Positions 1 to 10,140 of a stretch of DNA of 58,739 bases are shown here, piece after piece. Within the stretch, counting starts at the first letter, position 1. Each line of letters begins with the position of its first letter. Made by a program: the position numbers and the translations under genes. The stretch lies in contig NC_049996.1 of assembly GCF_000003815.2 (NCBI RefSeq), positions 1,095,749-1,154,487 of the forward strand. Direction: 5' to 3'. The DNA comes from Branchiostoma floridae (taxonomy: Eukaryota > Chordata > Leptocardii > Amphioxiformes > Branchiostomatidae). The notes below the pieces were generated by a model. The model made no database searches. It was not told the origin of the DNA and worked only from the letters and a program-made list of their open reading frames with translations.

Positions 1-1449
1 AGAAGTGTATGACGAAATAGGACAGGTGTTGGGCGTATCAGGGCAAGTGGATGTAATATTTTTAGACTTTTGTAAAGCTTTTGATACAGTATCGCATGTC
101 TTACTTGTACACAAGCTGGAATTGTTTGGAATAAATGGTCAACTACTTTCTGTTATCAGTAATTACCTTAAGAATCGCCACCAAAGACCAACTGTAGAGG
201 GTCACCAGTCCAACTACCAACCTGTGTTGTCTGGTGTTCCTCAGGGATCGATCCTTGGTCCATTCCTATTTCTATTATTTATTAATGATCTACCTGACCA
301 CGTACAAACCGGCAGGATGGCCATGTTTGCAGACGATGCTAAGTGTTTTAAGAGAATTGATTCAATTTTTGATTGCATCAGATTCCAGGCTGACTTGGAT
401 AGTCTTGCAAACTGGAGTAAAATGTGGAAATTGAAGTTCCATCCATAAAAATGTTCAGTGATCAGCGTCACACATAAACCACTCCCTGTAACCTATTGCT
501 ATCATATAGATGGTACAACACTTAGCAGAACTGCTACATATGAAGATCTTGGTCTCCAGGTTTGTCAAAACCTCAGTTGGAATATTCATGTACATAGAAA
601 AGTATCAAATTGCAATTCATTACTCGGTATGATAAAGCGATCTGTTGGGTACAATAATTAATAGTCAAACTTAACCTGTTTCGTTCTCTAGTAATACCGC
701 ATTTAGATCATTGCTCACAGGTGTGGTCCCCTTACACGAGATTTCTTTTACGTAATTATAATAAAGTTGAGGGAGTTCAACGGAGAGCCACCAAATACAT
801 CTGTAACAACTATGATTTGTTATATAGGGACAGACTTGTAGCCACTAAGTTGTTACCTCTTTGTTATAGGCGTGAACTTTTTGACATATTGTTTGTCTTT
901 AAGTGTTTTCGTGGCCTATACTCCATTGATATTCATCGGTTTGTACAAGTATCATTACCACATAGACAACTCCGTTCAACTGACCCTTTCCAACTTGTTG
1001 TCCGTATATGTAAAACCGAAACATTTACTTTCTCTTACTTCAGCCGCATTGTACTTATCTGGAACACTTTACCTGCAACAATCCGCCAACATATGTACTC
1101 AAACCTTACCATTCCATCTGTTAGGAAATTACTGGTCAATTACTATACATCCCGCACTGATCACACCTTCTCAGCTGATAATTTTTGTACCTGGACTTCT
1201 ATTTGCCGCTGCTCTCATTGCTTACTTTCATGATTCACTAGCTATTTTATTCCTAATCGTTATTGAACTTCTTAACTTGTTATCAATCTTTTATTACATT
1301 TATATGTAGTTTTTGATTATAGGTTTTTATTACATTTATTGCTTGTAGATCTTCTGGGGAGTCAGCCTCGTAGAGAAACTGGATTTCTGTTGCCGGCTCC
1401 CCTCAGATTGTACCTGATCTGTGAAGTTTCAATAAATAAATAAAAAAAA
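1..1449 (+). mobile_element. Non-LTR retrotransposon (CR1/Jockey-like), 3' part of RT ORF, decayed
   Basis: Reading begins inside a reverse transcriptase palm domain. It shows FLDFCKAFDTVSH, then GVPQGSILGPFLF, then the catalytic FADDAK box at 325-336. A stop near 446 ends the first open segment. The RT thumb and C-terminal region resume at 458-661 and 721-1233, with LDHCSQVWSPY and VEGVQRRATKYI typical of LINE C-termini. The protein is therefore broken by at least two stops or frameshifts. The 3' UTR ends near 1430-1449 in an AATAAATAAATAAAA-type tail, so the 3' terminus is intact while the 5' part lies outside the window. The hydrophobic 145-aa frame at 872-1309 is a shadow of this ORF. The clade (CR1 or Jockey) is inferred from the tail and motif style and not proven. 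Confidence 0.85.
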
Positions 1450-1689
1450 AGACTAGAATGTTTGTTTCTAGGTAGCGTTAGACTGTGCCGGGGCCCCGCC
1501 CGACCCACTCACGACGGGGTGTCCGCGCTCTGCCCGGCCACGTCTATTTTTGGATGTGACTGATCAACACACAGCAGGTCTTTTACGGCTCATTAACCAG
1601 GATTAGAAAAAATAGTACAGATTTCGAAATTTTGACTGTGCGATGTAGCTAATCTTTAGAAAGTATTGGGTATATTGTTCTCAGTGCTA
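1450..1689. other. Intergenic, no gene seen
   Basis: About 240 bases follow the LINE tail. They include a GC-rich patch (about 1485-1550, with GGGGCCCCGCCCGACCC) in otherwise AT-rich DNA. I see no reading frame or repeat that I recognise here. Confidence 0.4.
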
Positions 1690-1856
1690 TGAATTTTCCG
1701 AATATTCCACTGACCACGGAGAAACATTTAGAAAGTGTAAACAAGTTTCAAAATGTTTTGAAGTCATCAAATATTATTATGAATCATTACAAATATTTAA
1801 AATATATTCTAAACAGTGGCAACAAACACACGCACGGTGTCTTGGAATCGACTCTA
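1690..1856 (+). mobile_element. Truncated right end of the TAGAGTCC MITE family (copy M1)
   Basis: The last ~170 bases match the right ends of the two full copies at 21222-21929 and 37248-37914. Shared features are the stretch AACAGTGGCAACAAACA and the terminus GGTGTCTTGGAATCGACTCTA. The left end is missing. The copy abuts the broken RecQ-like exon, so it probably contributed to its truncation. Confidence 0.6.
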
Positions 1857-3041
1857 GCACGTGTTTCTAAAAAAATTAGAAACACGGATGTTCCCATCAG
1901 AGACTGCCATGTCCTCGCGGATCTTTACCTTTATCCTCTCTGGTGTGTGAGAGTGGTACATCTGCACGAGTTTTAACTGCTCTGCTGTGAGATTGGGCAT
2001 AAACACATACTGATAAATGTTTGAGCAGTCATCGATCTTCTTACAGAAGACGAGTATTCTTGGGCACCTGTGATCCTCTGCTCTAACCAGCTGCAGAAGC
2101 CAGTCAAAAGTTGTTGCGAGTGGTTCGTTGCTGGGCACATGGGACACATGGAGTTTTATGTTTCCCCTGTCTGGATTTTCCACATGTTCCACACATCCCT
2201 CCATAGCGAGTAGCTTCTGGATCTTTTTCCTTTTCCTTGCTGGCAGTAGCAGTGACTGCTAGCAGAGGTGTACCTGGCAGTAGGCAATGCAGCTCTCCTA
2301 ACTCAGAAAACCACTCCCTGAACGATGTATCACTGCTAGCATAATCTCCTGCTTGGCCCCTAAAATAAGTCAATACAGAAAAAAAAGGAATTCTTGGGTG
2401 CACATTAAGCACTTACATTTTAGGTCGAACAGTTGGTATGATGTGAGAAGAAGACATGGACATAACTTGCTACATATTATACATTTTGGGTAGCTAAGTA
2501 TTATCTACCTGCTGACCCAAATTTTTTTTCTGGGGGGGGGGGGGCGGCAGTGGAATCACATAACTTCCAATTAGAATCTATTCAGCCTTATGTCTATTGA
2601 AGTAAAACACTACTTGCTTGTCCTACCGACCCTAATATTTTCAGGACTGAAACAGGAGGCACAACAGTTTTTCTCTAGACCTAAGGTTTTGGTACAGTAT
2701 ACGTATATATGTGTTGACATTGGGCAAAGAATATAAAATTTTAGCTACTAGAGAACTTTAAACCATATTTGAATACCTTCAAATTACATTGAAAGGTAAT
2801 TTCTATATCTGAAATGGATATTAATCGCAAAACAATTCGGTTTAATTTTTTTTTGCTTGATTGAATTGATTCCCCCATATATCCATGATTAATCATTATC
2901 CATAGTTCAACCGTTCCAACTGTGCCAAAAGTGTGACTTACCACTGGACAACAGTATGCGCTTCGTCTACCACAACCAGTCCAACACGACCCGTGAACGC
3001 TTCAGATCGTAACATCCCTCTGAATATGTGGTCGTTGAGAA
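1857..3041 (-). pseudogene. RecQ-like DNA helicase fragment, two exons
   Basis: On the minus strand, exon 2942-3041 encodes the helicase motif II region, VGLVVVDEAHTVVQW. It ends at a consensus donor (CAGTG|GTAAGT) and has an acceptor at 3042-3044. The next exon starts at 2359 after TTATTTTAG and restores the frame through the Trp codon (VVQW|GQAGDYASSD). It then reads FREWFSELGELHCLLPGTPL, the motif III TATAS, PRILVFCKKIDDCSNIYQY and MYHSHTPERIKVKI, which is the typical order of RecQ motifs III and IV. A one-base frame change near 2220 separates the motif III and motif IV halves. The reading stops near 1866, next to an inverted repeat (1861-1885, GTGTTTCTAA...TTAGAAACAC) and a MITE end. Motif I and motifs V-VI are not seen, so this looks like a dead or partial paralogue. 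Confidence 0.7.
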
Positions 3042-3226
3042 CTGTATTTGTATTACAGTTTCATTAGTCTATTTGGGAAACTTTGACATGAGAAATTGTG
3101 AATAATTCTATATCAAAATTTATGCAAAAGACCGTTAAGTCAACATTTTGCTCTTACCAAATCCGACCGGGGAGGAGATTTTTAATACCGTATCAAATAA
3201 ATGTAACATAGCTCCTGCACGACTTA

Positions 3227-3831
3227 CGAGGGGCGTGCAATAAGTAATGGTCCTGACCCACTTCCAGTTGTCTGATCTAAATGAAATTTTGTCTGTGTAA
3301 TAATTCATATCTCTATGGATTCTGTTGCAAAAGACAGCTCTGAACTAATTGTGGTTTCTGATTTACTGGTGTTTGAACTTAGTCAGGTACGAAATGGACC
3401 AGGTGTGAAATGGAACCAGATTGAGTGTCGCGCAGTGATCCGGTTTTTGTATTTGAAAGGGCGCACACCAAAGAAGACTTTTGATGAAATAAATGAAACT
3501 TATGGTGATGATGCCCCATCATATGACCTTGTAAAACGCTGGCATCCTGAATTCAAACGTGGCTGGAAGTCTGTGGAAACAGCTCCCAGACCTGGTCGTC
3601 CCTCTTGTGCCATTGATGAGGCATCAGTTGGAGGACCANNNNNNNNNNNNNNNNNNNNNNNNNNNNNNNNNNNNNNNNNNNNNNNNNNNNNNNNNNNNNN
3701 NNNNNNNNNNNNNNNNNNNNNNNNNNNNNNNNNNNNNNCCTATGAAGAGAAAGACTAATAACTGTGCCAAGTTTCATTAATCTCCTGCTATGGGAAATGG
3801 GTCAGGACCATTAGTAATTGCACGCCCCTCG
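3227..3831 (+). mobile_element. Mariner-type element, internally deleted, TA target duplication
   Basis: The ends are inverted: CGAGGGGCGTGCAATAAGTA at 3227 and its near complement ending CACGCCCCTCG at 3831. TA dinucleotides flank it at 3225-3226 and 3832-3833, as expected for Tc1/mariner. Total length is 605 bp including a 100-N gap (3639-3738). A full mariner is about 1.3 kb, so either the transposase middle and C-terminus are lost or the gap hides more sequence. Confidence 0.85.
3315..3638 (+). pseudogene. Mariner transposase N-terminal HTH remnant
   Basis: The open frame from 3315 runs into the gap at 3639. From about 3395 it reads GVKWNQIECRAVIRFLYLKG, then SYDLVKRWHPEFKRGW and TAPRPGRPS. 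This is the paired helix-turn-helix DNA-binding region of mariner transposases, ending at the GRPS linker. The catalytic DD(34)D domain is not visible. The sequence after the gap (3739-3831) is already the 3' terminal region, so the element cannot encode a complete enzyme unless the gap is much larger than drawn. Confidence 0.75.
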
Positions 3832-5045
3832 TACCTTAGGACCACTAGAATTGGTATCTTTTCTGAAAATGTCAAAGTAAATAATTCATGTGAATGAAGT
3901 AAGTTCATCATTTCTCATGCTGCCATGGAAACGGAAGTCGTACGGGCTTATTCTTTACAAAATAAGTTAGGTTTTAACAGTTAAGTTTTGAAATGTTCTT
4001 GACAACAACATTTGTTTATGACATCTACGTAAATTTCACTATTCAATGCTCATTTTTAATGTACTTCAATATGATGACGTCATCGGTCAAAATTCCAACA
4101 TGGCGGCTCATATTAAATAGATGACATCATAATGACTTTATATAACATGATACTGACCAAAAAAATTATCCTACTTTTTCATATGTTAATGTCATTTGTC
4201 ATGTTGCCATGGCAACGGAGTTCTGACAGGAATGTTTTTGTAAAATTTTCAAATTTTGGCTTGAACATTCAAGTTTTACATTTTTCTTGGCAAACCACAC
4301 TTGTTCATGACATCTTCTAACGTAAATTCTATGATCCAATATTCATAATTTATGCTAATTGTCATCGGTCAAAATACAATATGGCGGCCAATATTAGCTA
4401 GATGACGTCATAACGTCGTCATATAGCACGATAATGACACAAAGGTTGTTGCCATAAATTCGTTTCACATGCATATCAATCTCTAAAATTTCGTGATCAT
4501 ACGATGAGTTGTTTAGGTGTGGGACTCAAAAGTTTGTTTAAGAAAATACTTGCGGTCAATTTTGACCCCACAGGACCATGCATAGACTTTCCAGGATATC
4601 TTAACCCTATTCAGACCGGGCTTTTTGGTCATCCCTGGACCGGGGGGGGGGGGGGGCTTTTGAGGCCCTCCACTTCTATGTCCTATAACTCGTGACGTAA
4701 GATGACGTAATAATGACGTCATCAATTTGATTATATTGGCCCGACCCATGAAAAAAGGGGTATTCTCAGAAAACTTCAAGATATGCTACCAAAATGTAAC
4801 AACAAGTGCAGATAACAGAATAATAAATGTTTACAACGACTTGTGTTGCCAATAGCAACATCAATGACGTCAAAATGACGTCATAAAATGACGTCATGCA
4901 CATCTCACATACGAGTTGGGCTTCTCCATATTATATCCACCACATTGAATCTTTGAAAATACTTTTTTTGCAACAAATAATCACAAAGGGCAATGAAAAC
5001 AGACTAAATTCATTCATTTAGATGGTTTTTGATGAAACAAGTCCT

Positions 5046-5634
5046 TTTAAAAAAGCTGGCATTTTGCCAATGTTTGCGTGTGTGAACGTTTTTTTTTTCT
5101 AGTTATTAGAATGTCATATAAATAGAACAGAGTAACTAAACCTGATATTGGCGCATGGAGAGATTCACATATGTGCCTGAACTGCAGCAGATCTAGACGC
5201 CACCTGTTAAAATTTGCGTGAACTGCAGCAAATTTCACTACACATTGCCTGTTTTTGAGTGAGCTCTGTTGCGGGGCATTTTGAAGTTTTTTTTTTTAAT
5301 TTTTATTTCTATTCGGCAAAAAAACGAAGCGGCGAATCCGTTAACCAAAGAAATAAATTGGTATGGCCAAATGGATGTAAAAATTAGTATTTTGATGGAT
5401 GTAAAAAAGAAGAAAAAAAAGTTGAAAAAAATCTACCTCCACGGATTCGAACCGGGTGCATTGGTTTAGAATGCGTAAACTTTACCACTGCGCTAGTGCG
5501 AACATGTTGAAGAAATACCTGTTTTAACAGGTATACAAATGTTTCGCATGGATTGAACAGGTCCGTTCATCTCAACATCACAACGGCGACTACACTGGCC
5601 AGAAGGCATTTTGCGACTGCAAGTCGCAAAATGC
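5046..5634. mobile_element. Unidentified insertion within B1
   Basis: This segment is absent from other B copies, which read straight across from the flanking sequence. Both ends carry a GGCATTTTGC-type motif. The right end also forms a 13-bp-stem hairpin (GCATTTTGCGACT / AGTCGCAAAATGC, 5608-5634). It contains a tRNA-like stretch on the minus strand. I do not recognise the family. Confidence 0.5.
5437..5507 (-). other. tRNA-like sequence (SINE head or tRNA pseudogene)
   Basis: The minus strand reads an A-box-like TAGCGCAGTGGTAA, an anticodon-arm stem GTTTA/TAAAC, and a B-box-like GGTTCGAATCC, in tRNA order and spacing. The acceptor ends do not pair and the U33 position is not T. It is therefore more likely a tRNA-derived SINE head or a dead copy than a working tRNA gene. 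Confidence 0.5.
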
Positions 5635-6516
5635 AAAAATACCAGATGGTTACAAATTTAAAGGGATAATTAGCTTGTTAGTCTTGATCTGGCCATACGG
5701 TCCGCCATCTTGGATTTGGACTGATGACATCATCAAATTAGCATAATTTATGCACATATAATGAGGAAAGATGTGCTAAATGATAAAAGTTTATTTTTGT
5801 AACCAAATAGCAGTAATATAGCAATCAATGTGAAAAATACATAGTTAGAACCAAAAATTGTGATTTTTGGCAAAACTGTCTGTCATTAAACGGTTGCCAT
5901 GGCAACACGAAAAAAAGGAAAATTTATCAAACTTCGTTTAGTTGTTGCCAACAATATTTTAGGAAAACTCAACGAATTTGGTGGCTCTAGCGTAAGCCGT
6001 TCTGGCGTTATAGGACATCAAAGTAAGGGCGGGCCTCAAAAGCCCCCCCCCCCGTCTAAATAGGGGAACAATTAGCCAATCTCGGTAAAAACGTATGAGA
6101 AGTTATAAGATATACACACAAACAAACTCATGGGAGGAAATTTGTTCTCGACCAGAAATGCGATAATGGCACATATTAATACACCTGGGGTCAGTTTCGA
6201 CCCAATACGGTGGTTTGAGGGTTAAAAGTAAAAAGCCCCCAAATTCCAGATGGATGATGGGGCATTAGTACCTTTACACAGACTTACCACTAAGCTCACA
6301 AGGGCGTGTATAGCCAGATTGACCATACAGACTTTAGTGTATTATGTTTCCCAGAAAGGAAACATTCCTTTTTTTTTTACATTCATTGTCATCTTTTTCC
6401 AGGATGCAATCAAAACTCAGAGCTTTAACATGCTCTCCACGTTTCCGGCTTTTTTGTTGGCCGAACATTTGCTTTTCTCGGTGATACGTCAATGGTGGAC
6501 CTATTAGTGGGCAGGA

Positions 6517-6661
6517 CCGGGATGCAATGCAAACGCAGAAGACAAAAATGGAGAGGGACGTAAGCGAACTGGTCATGCGGTCGACCAAGAAGGCGTTCCA
6601 GGAAGAAGTTGGCCATGGAACAAGCCATGCCCTACATCTCCATACCTCTTACAACATGTAG
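6517..6661 (+). CDS. Possible short coding segment, unrecognised
   Basis: A frame reading DAMQTQKTKMERDVSELVMR and then STKKAFQEEVGHG runs to a stop at 6659-6661. The composition looks protein-like: charged, helical and low in rare residues. I cannot match it to a family. A splice-acceptor-like TTTTTCCAG precedes a similar GATGCAAT sequence at about 6402. It could be a terminal exon of a gene extending elsewhere, or chance. Confidence 0.2.
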
Positions 6662-7418
6662 AATATGTGTTGAAAGTGGTGTACTGTTAAGTGCATCGTC
6701 AATCCCAACTATTTTAGCAGCTTTGACCCAAGTTCGAGTCAACACTTGTCCTTTTGACCTTTTTAATCATCCATTTGATATAAGAATACTTCCGCCTTGC
6801 AACCAGAACCATCAAAACCCATCTTTTGAACTTTCTGTTCTGCATTTGCGTTCATTTAACCATTAATGATGAATAAATAAAATGTTGTTATATAATTTCA
6901 TTAGAATAGATAATAAGCTTGTTATTCTTCATCCCGTTACATGTTACGATACCGTGAATGTTGGCCGATAACACTTAAGTAAGCATGATTTATAAGACTT
7001 TTTGAACAGCTAAATTACAGGCAAGAATTTTGTTAGGGGTTTCTTTAGATATTACCGTCGATTTTATCATTGGTTATTAGGTCGAACGGGTCTAGAAACG
7101 GGAAAGAATATTCTAGCAACATCCTTGGTTAGTTTGAAAAATCACACAAAAATATTCGTTTAAAAACTATTTCAAATTTAGGTGGAGCTTTAGTTTTACC
7201 TATTTGTGTTCCTGTATTTAAATGCAATCTAAGCAATAATGTGGTAGAAAAAAGAATAACGATTGCAGTATAAGCACGTTTCTTTTATTTCAAATTTTAA
7301 CTGTAGATATAAAAGTTGTTACCCCAGCGCTGCAGTTAGATACTTTGTTTTTATACACCAAGTGCAACGTCTTCAAATTTCTACAAAGGGTACAGGAGTG
7401 TACATACATATAGAATAC
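6662..7418. other. AT-rich intergenic, nothing recognised
   Basis: There is no convincing ORF, terminal repeat or RNA motif. An AATAAA lies at about 6876 but no gene that it could serve is evident. Confidence 0.4.
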
Positions 7419-7419
7419 A

Positions 7420-7545
7420 TTACGGTGTATTCCGTATCACCCGAGGTGCCAGCCCGACCGCGGGTCGGATCGCCCGAATGCCGGAGGGTGATCCGACCCG
7501 CGGGAGGGCTGGGACCGAGGGTGATGCGGAATACACCGTGTTGTA
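7420..7545. repeat. GC-rich imperfect palindrome (hairpin MITE-like)
   Basis: One half reads TACGGTGTATTCCGTATCAC, CCGAGGTGCCAGCCC and CCGCGGGTCGGATC. The other half carries the complements in reverse order (GATCCGACCCGCGGG, GGGCTGGGACC, GAGGGTGATGCGGAATACACC). The spacer is only a few bases (about CGAATGCCG). The GC content is much higher than the flanks. It would fold into a ~50-bp stem in DNA or RNA. Confidence 0.7.
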
Positions 7546-8133
7546 ATTTTATCTATGTCATGCCCACCTGAGAAAAACGCTGTTTTGATGCGAAATGCGC
7601 CAGAAGTTGAACAAATTTGTTGCCCTCGAAAAAAAGCGTTGCAACAGTAATGTTCTAACGCCCGAATCAGGTATTCGAACTTTCGATGGCGCCGTACTCG
7701 GCCCACTCGAAACAGTTCGATTTATTCGAATGGAGCCCGTGTGATAAGCCCGGGCCGTACGGAAAGTTATCAGCCGGTCCGGAACAGCCGTATCGAACGT
7801 CTTCGCGTCACAGGTATGACATAAATATACATATCAAAATGACGTTTGTAGTCAATTGCCTAGAATGTCCCTGGAAACTCGCCATAATTACATAGAAGAA
7901 CACTCCGTTTTTAAGATAAAGGAACAATACCAAGGTAGATAGTACAACCTCTGTTACAGATATTGAAAGTATGTTAAGTTGGCTATATATCACGGACATC
8001 CAGTTGACCTTGAGTTTCAAAATAATTATATGTTTAGAATGGATATTGTAGAACTTGTAGAACTCGGTCGAGTAAAGGCACCTCAGATATTTTAGTATTC
8101 CATACACGCGACTGTAACTTTGGATTGCTTTGG

Positions 8134-8137
8134 ATCC
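8134..8137. repeat. Target-site duplication ATCC, left copy
   Basis: ATCC directly precedes the first base of the left inverted arm (8138) and recurs directly after the last base of the right arm (11384-11387). A 4-bp duplication is consistent with cut-and-paste insertion. A chance match of 4 bp is possible. Confidence 0.55.
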
Positions 8138-8168
8138 CAGTAGTAATAAGGGTGAACCAGACGAATTT

Positions 8169-8225
8169 ATGCAAATGAGATGCAAATATATTCATGATAT
8201 GCAAATGTATTCATGAGATGCAAAT
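8169..8225. promoter_or_regulatory. Four perfect octamer (ATGCAAAT) sites
   Basis: ATGCAAAT occurs at 8169-8176, 8180-8187, 8199-8206 and 8218-8225, and is mirrored in the right arm (about 11296-11352). This is the POU-factor octamer. Several ATTCATAA and ATGCATAA variants continue inward. Binding is an inference from the motif. Confidence 0.6.
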
Positions 8226-8600
8226 TTATGCATAACTAATAATTAATTTATTCATAACTTATTCATAATTTATTATTAATTTATTCATAACTAATAAATA
8301 ATTTATTCATAACTAATAATTAATTTATTCATAATTTAGAATTAATTTATGCATAACTTAGAATTAATTTATTCATAATTTAGAATTAATTTATTCATAA
8401 TTTATAATAAATTTATTCATAACTGATAATTTATTTATTCATAACTGGTAATTAATCTATTCATAATTTAGAATAATTTATGCATAACTAAGAATTAATT
8501 TATTCATAATTTAGACTAAATTCATTCATAATAGCAAGTAATTAATCTATACATGACGAATAATCAATTTATGCATAATCAATAATTAATTCATTCATAA
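8222..8600. repeat. AT-rich tandem repeat, ~20-bp unit, in the left arm
   Basis: Degenerate units of the form AATTAATTTATTCATAACT (with TTATGCATAA variants) recur about 20 times. The same array appears reverse-complemented at about 10921-11299 in the right arm. Confidence 0.8.
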
Positions 8601-8813
8601 CCTGTCAGTGACCTTTGACGCATGTTTGTAAATTAGGTCACATGCTCCATTGTATATGAAATCAATTTATGATCAATTTATCATTCATAATTAATGATAA
8701 TTTTATCCATAGATAAAGCTGACAGTGACCTTGACGTATGTTTGTCAAGTGGGCCACGAGCTCCATAACTCTATTGTTGATTGGATATGGTTCTAAAGTA
8801 GGTCACGTGCTTC

Positions 8814-9247
8814 ACAACACTATGGCCGATTGGGTATGTTTACCATGTACGTCACGTGCTTTACAACTCTTAAGAAATAATTCAGTCACACATATGTGCA
8901 AATGCAATTAAAATGAGTCACTCATGAGTGACTCACCCCTTGCAGATACACACACACGCACACATATCTTCGATATCGATAGATATCTAAGTATATAGAG
9001 ATGGGTCAATAAAGAAGGATGGATAGGTGGGTGGATGGGTGGGTGAGTGGATGGATGGGTGGGTGGATGGATGGATGGATGGATGGATGGATGGATGGAT
9101 GGATGGATGGATGGATGATGCGCCTAATGAGTGACTCACGATATATATTTATAGCGTCCAATGAGTGACTCAGGACATCATCACGTGCGTGATGAGTGAC
9201 TTAAGATATCACTGAAAATGTAGAAAGGATCTATATGCGTTACTGAC
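8814..9247 (+). promoter_or_regulatory. Putative promoter of the C2H2 gene inside the left arm
   Basis: CACGTG boxes lie at 8814-8819, 8853-8858 and 9182-9187. A 22-bp perfect palindrome at 8914-8935 (TGAGTCACTCA plus its complement) holds two AP-1 consensus sites. Further TGAGTGACTCA copies flank a TATA-like ATATATATTTATAG at 9140-9154, about 100 bp before the first in-frame ATG (9248). The right arm carries the same array facing the opposite way (about 10274-10707), so transcription could enter the core from both sides. Confidence 0.5.
9018..9117. repeat. GGAT/GGTG tetranucleotide microsatellite
   Basis: Runs of TGGATGGATGGG turn into pure (GGAT)n. The complement is at 10404-10503. Both copies keep the same length, which is notable because such tracts change length quickly. 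Confidence 0.85.
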
Positions 9248-9373
9248 ATGCGTACGCCTCACTCAGTTAAGCCTAACCCGCCGTTCAGTACACAGCGTTC
9301 GTTTAGGTCTCGATCTTTCGAAAGGTATCTCTGTGTCTATTGCTTCAGTTGTCAGGCAGTACGATTGACCATC

Positions 9374-10015
9374 ATGCCACATACATGTGACATCTGTAGT
9401 AAAGACTTCAGTCGAAAAGCCAATCTCGTCCGTCATCGCGACACGATACACGGGGACATGGCAGAAATTTCTTCGGGAGATAAGATCATAGACGCCGAGA
9501 CAGGCTCCTACCGCGAGGTGGATATATTTGACGACACGGACGATCCGTCGGACGACGTAACGACCGAGCACGACTCGGAAACGTTGGCATCTTCAGAGGG
9601 AGAGAGTTCAGTGGTGTCTCAAGAGGCGGCCAGCTATTCTGAAGAAGACAGTTCTCAGGATGAACCGACGGAAACCGACAACGATGCTGATTCCGAGAGT
9701 GAAACTGGCTCTAACATGTCTGACACTTCTAACACCCTGTCAGCTGATGATGATGAAGAGCACGAAGAAATAGAAGACGGCGATAGTACTGATGAGCAGG
9801 AATGGACGCTTTACAGGGACTGGACCATTCAACAACCTCGCTGGGAGGCCAACGTTCCTCAAAGGGTGATCAAAGACGCGAAACGAGGCCGTAAGATGTT
9901 TTATCTGGTGGAGTTTGCTGCGCTGCCTCGTTATAGTCTTGAAATAGTATATGACAAGAAGTGGATTTCAGAACGTTCGCTGCTTAAGGATCATGGGTAC
10001 ATAGTCTTGAAGTGA
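9374..10015 (+). CDS. C2H2 zinc-finger acidic protein, sole gene of the inverted-repeat element
   Basis: From the ATG at 9374 the product is 213 aa. An in-frame ATG at 9248, inside the left arm, would make 255 aa. The second start is preferred because the extra 42 codons lie mostly in the repeat arm and look like untranslated sequence, but the choice is open. Residues 5-26 form a classical C2H2 finger (C5, C8, H21, H26). Residues about 45-140 are very rich in Asp, Glu, Ser and Thr. A C-terminal block (about 142-213) begins EWTLYRDWTIQQPRWEANVP and includes KMFYLVEFAALPRYS, faintly reminiscent of a chromo-like fold, but I cannot assign it. No transposase, integrase or nuclease motif is visible. 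A nuclear DNA- or chromatin-binding role is inferred from the finger only. AATAAA follows at 10141. Confidence 0.75.
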   Translation: MPHTCDICSKDFSRKANLVRHRDTIHGDMAEISSGDKIIDAETGSYREVDIFDDTDDPSDDVTTEHDSETLASSEGESSVVSQEAASYSEEDSSQDEPTETDNDADSESETGSNMSDTSNTLSADDDEEHEEIEDGDSTDEQEWTLYRDWTIQQPRWEANVPQRVIKDAKRGRKMFYLVEFAALPRYSLEIVYDKKWISERSLLKDHGYIVLK

Positions 10016-10140
10016 AACGTTGTCATCCTGTTAGAAACCACATGTAGCTGCATGTCAATATCATGACCAAGATATAGTATAAGACAAAGTCGTTGGTTTT
10101 GTATGTCTTAGATGACACACTGTGTTTACTCTGAGTCGTG

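Larger units (their letters stand above)
4605..6065. mobile_element. TTAA MITE family B, copy B1, nested in A1
   Basis: The left end is TTAA then CCCTATTCAGACCGGGCTTT (4601 on). The right end is a C-run then CGTCTAAATAGGG at 6065. Inside are repeated TGACGTCA sites, a TCCGCCATCTTGGATTTGG block and a perfect GTTGCCATGGCAAC (5893-5906). The matching unoccupied site in copy A2 (about 20285) shows the insertion went into a TTAA. The right TTAA here has been lost. A ~590-bp unrelated segment (5046-5634) interrupts the element. Confidence 0.7.
3900..6221. mobile_element. TTAA MITE family A, copy A1 (right end intact, split by a B element)
   Basis: The right end TACGGTGGTTTGAGGG is at 6206-6221, followed by TTAA. 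The left terminus is not clear. The body holds two similar blocks (about 3900-4140 and 4180-4440). Each has a CCATGG-centred palindrome, a TGACGTCA and an ATGGCGGC motif. A GGGGTCA-type inverted pair lies close to the right end. The copy is interrupted at a TTAA by element B1 (4605-6065). Confidence 0.65.
8138..9336 (+). repeat. Left terminal inverted repeat (1199 bp)
   Basis: From the outside in it contains four octamer sites (8169-8225), about 20 degenerate units of a ~20-bp AT-rich repeat (8222-8600), TGACCTTTGACG-type half-sites, CACGTG boxes, AP-1-like palindromes, a GGAT/TGGA microsatellite (about 9018-9117), a TATA-like sequence, and a GC-richer 100 bp next to the core. Confidence 0.9.

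Noticed and set aside
872-1309. 145-codon hydrophobic ORF resembling a membrane protein
   Set aside because: It overlaps the LINE reverse transcriptase C-terminus in another frame; the LINE frame has recognisable motifs and this one does not.
4642-4656. G-quadruplex from the long G-run in B elements
   Set aside because: It is one uninterrupted G-run with no separate tracts; it could still be structured but there is no specific support.
5437-5507. Functional tRNA gene
   Set aside because: Boxes A and B are present but the acceptor arms do not pair and U33 is missing; kept only as a tRNA-like remnant.
9263-9571. 102-codon minus-strand ORF over the C2H2 gene
   Set aside because: It is a shadow of the plus-strand gene and repeat arm, with no domain of its own.
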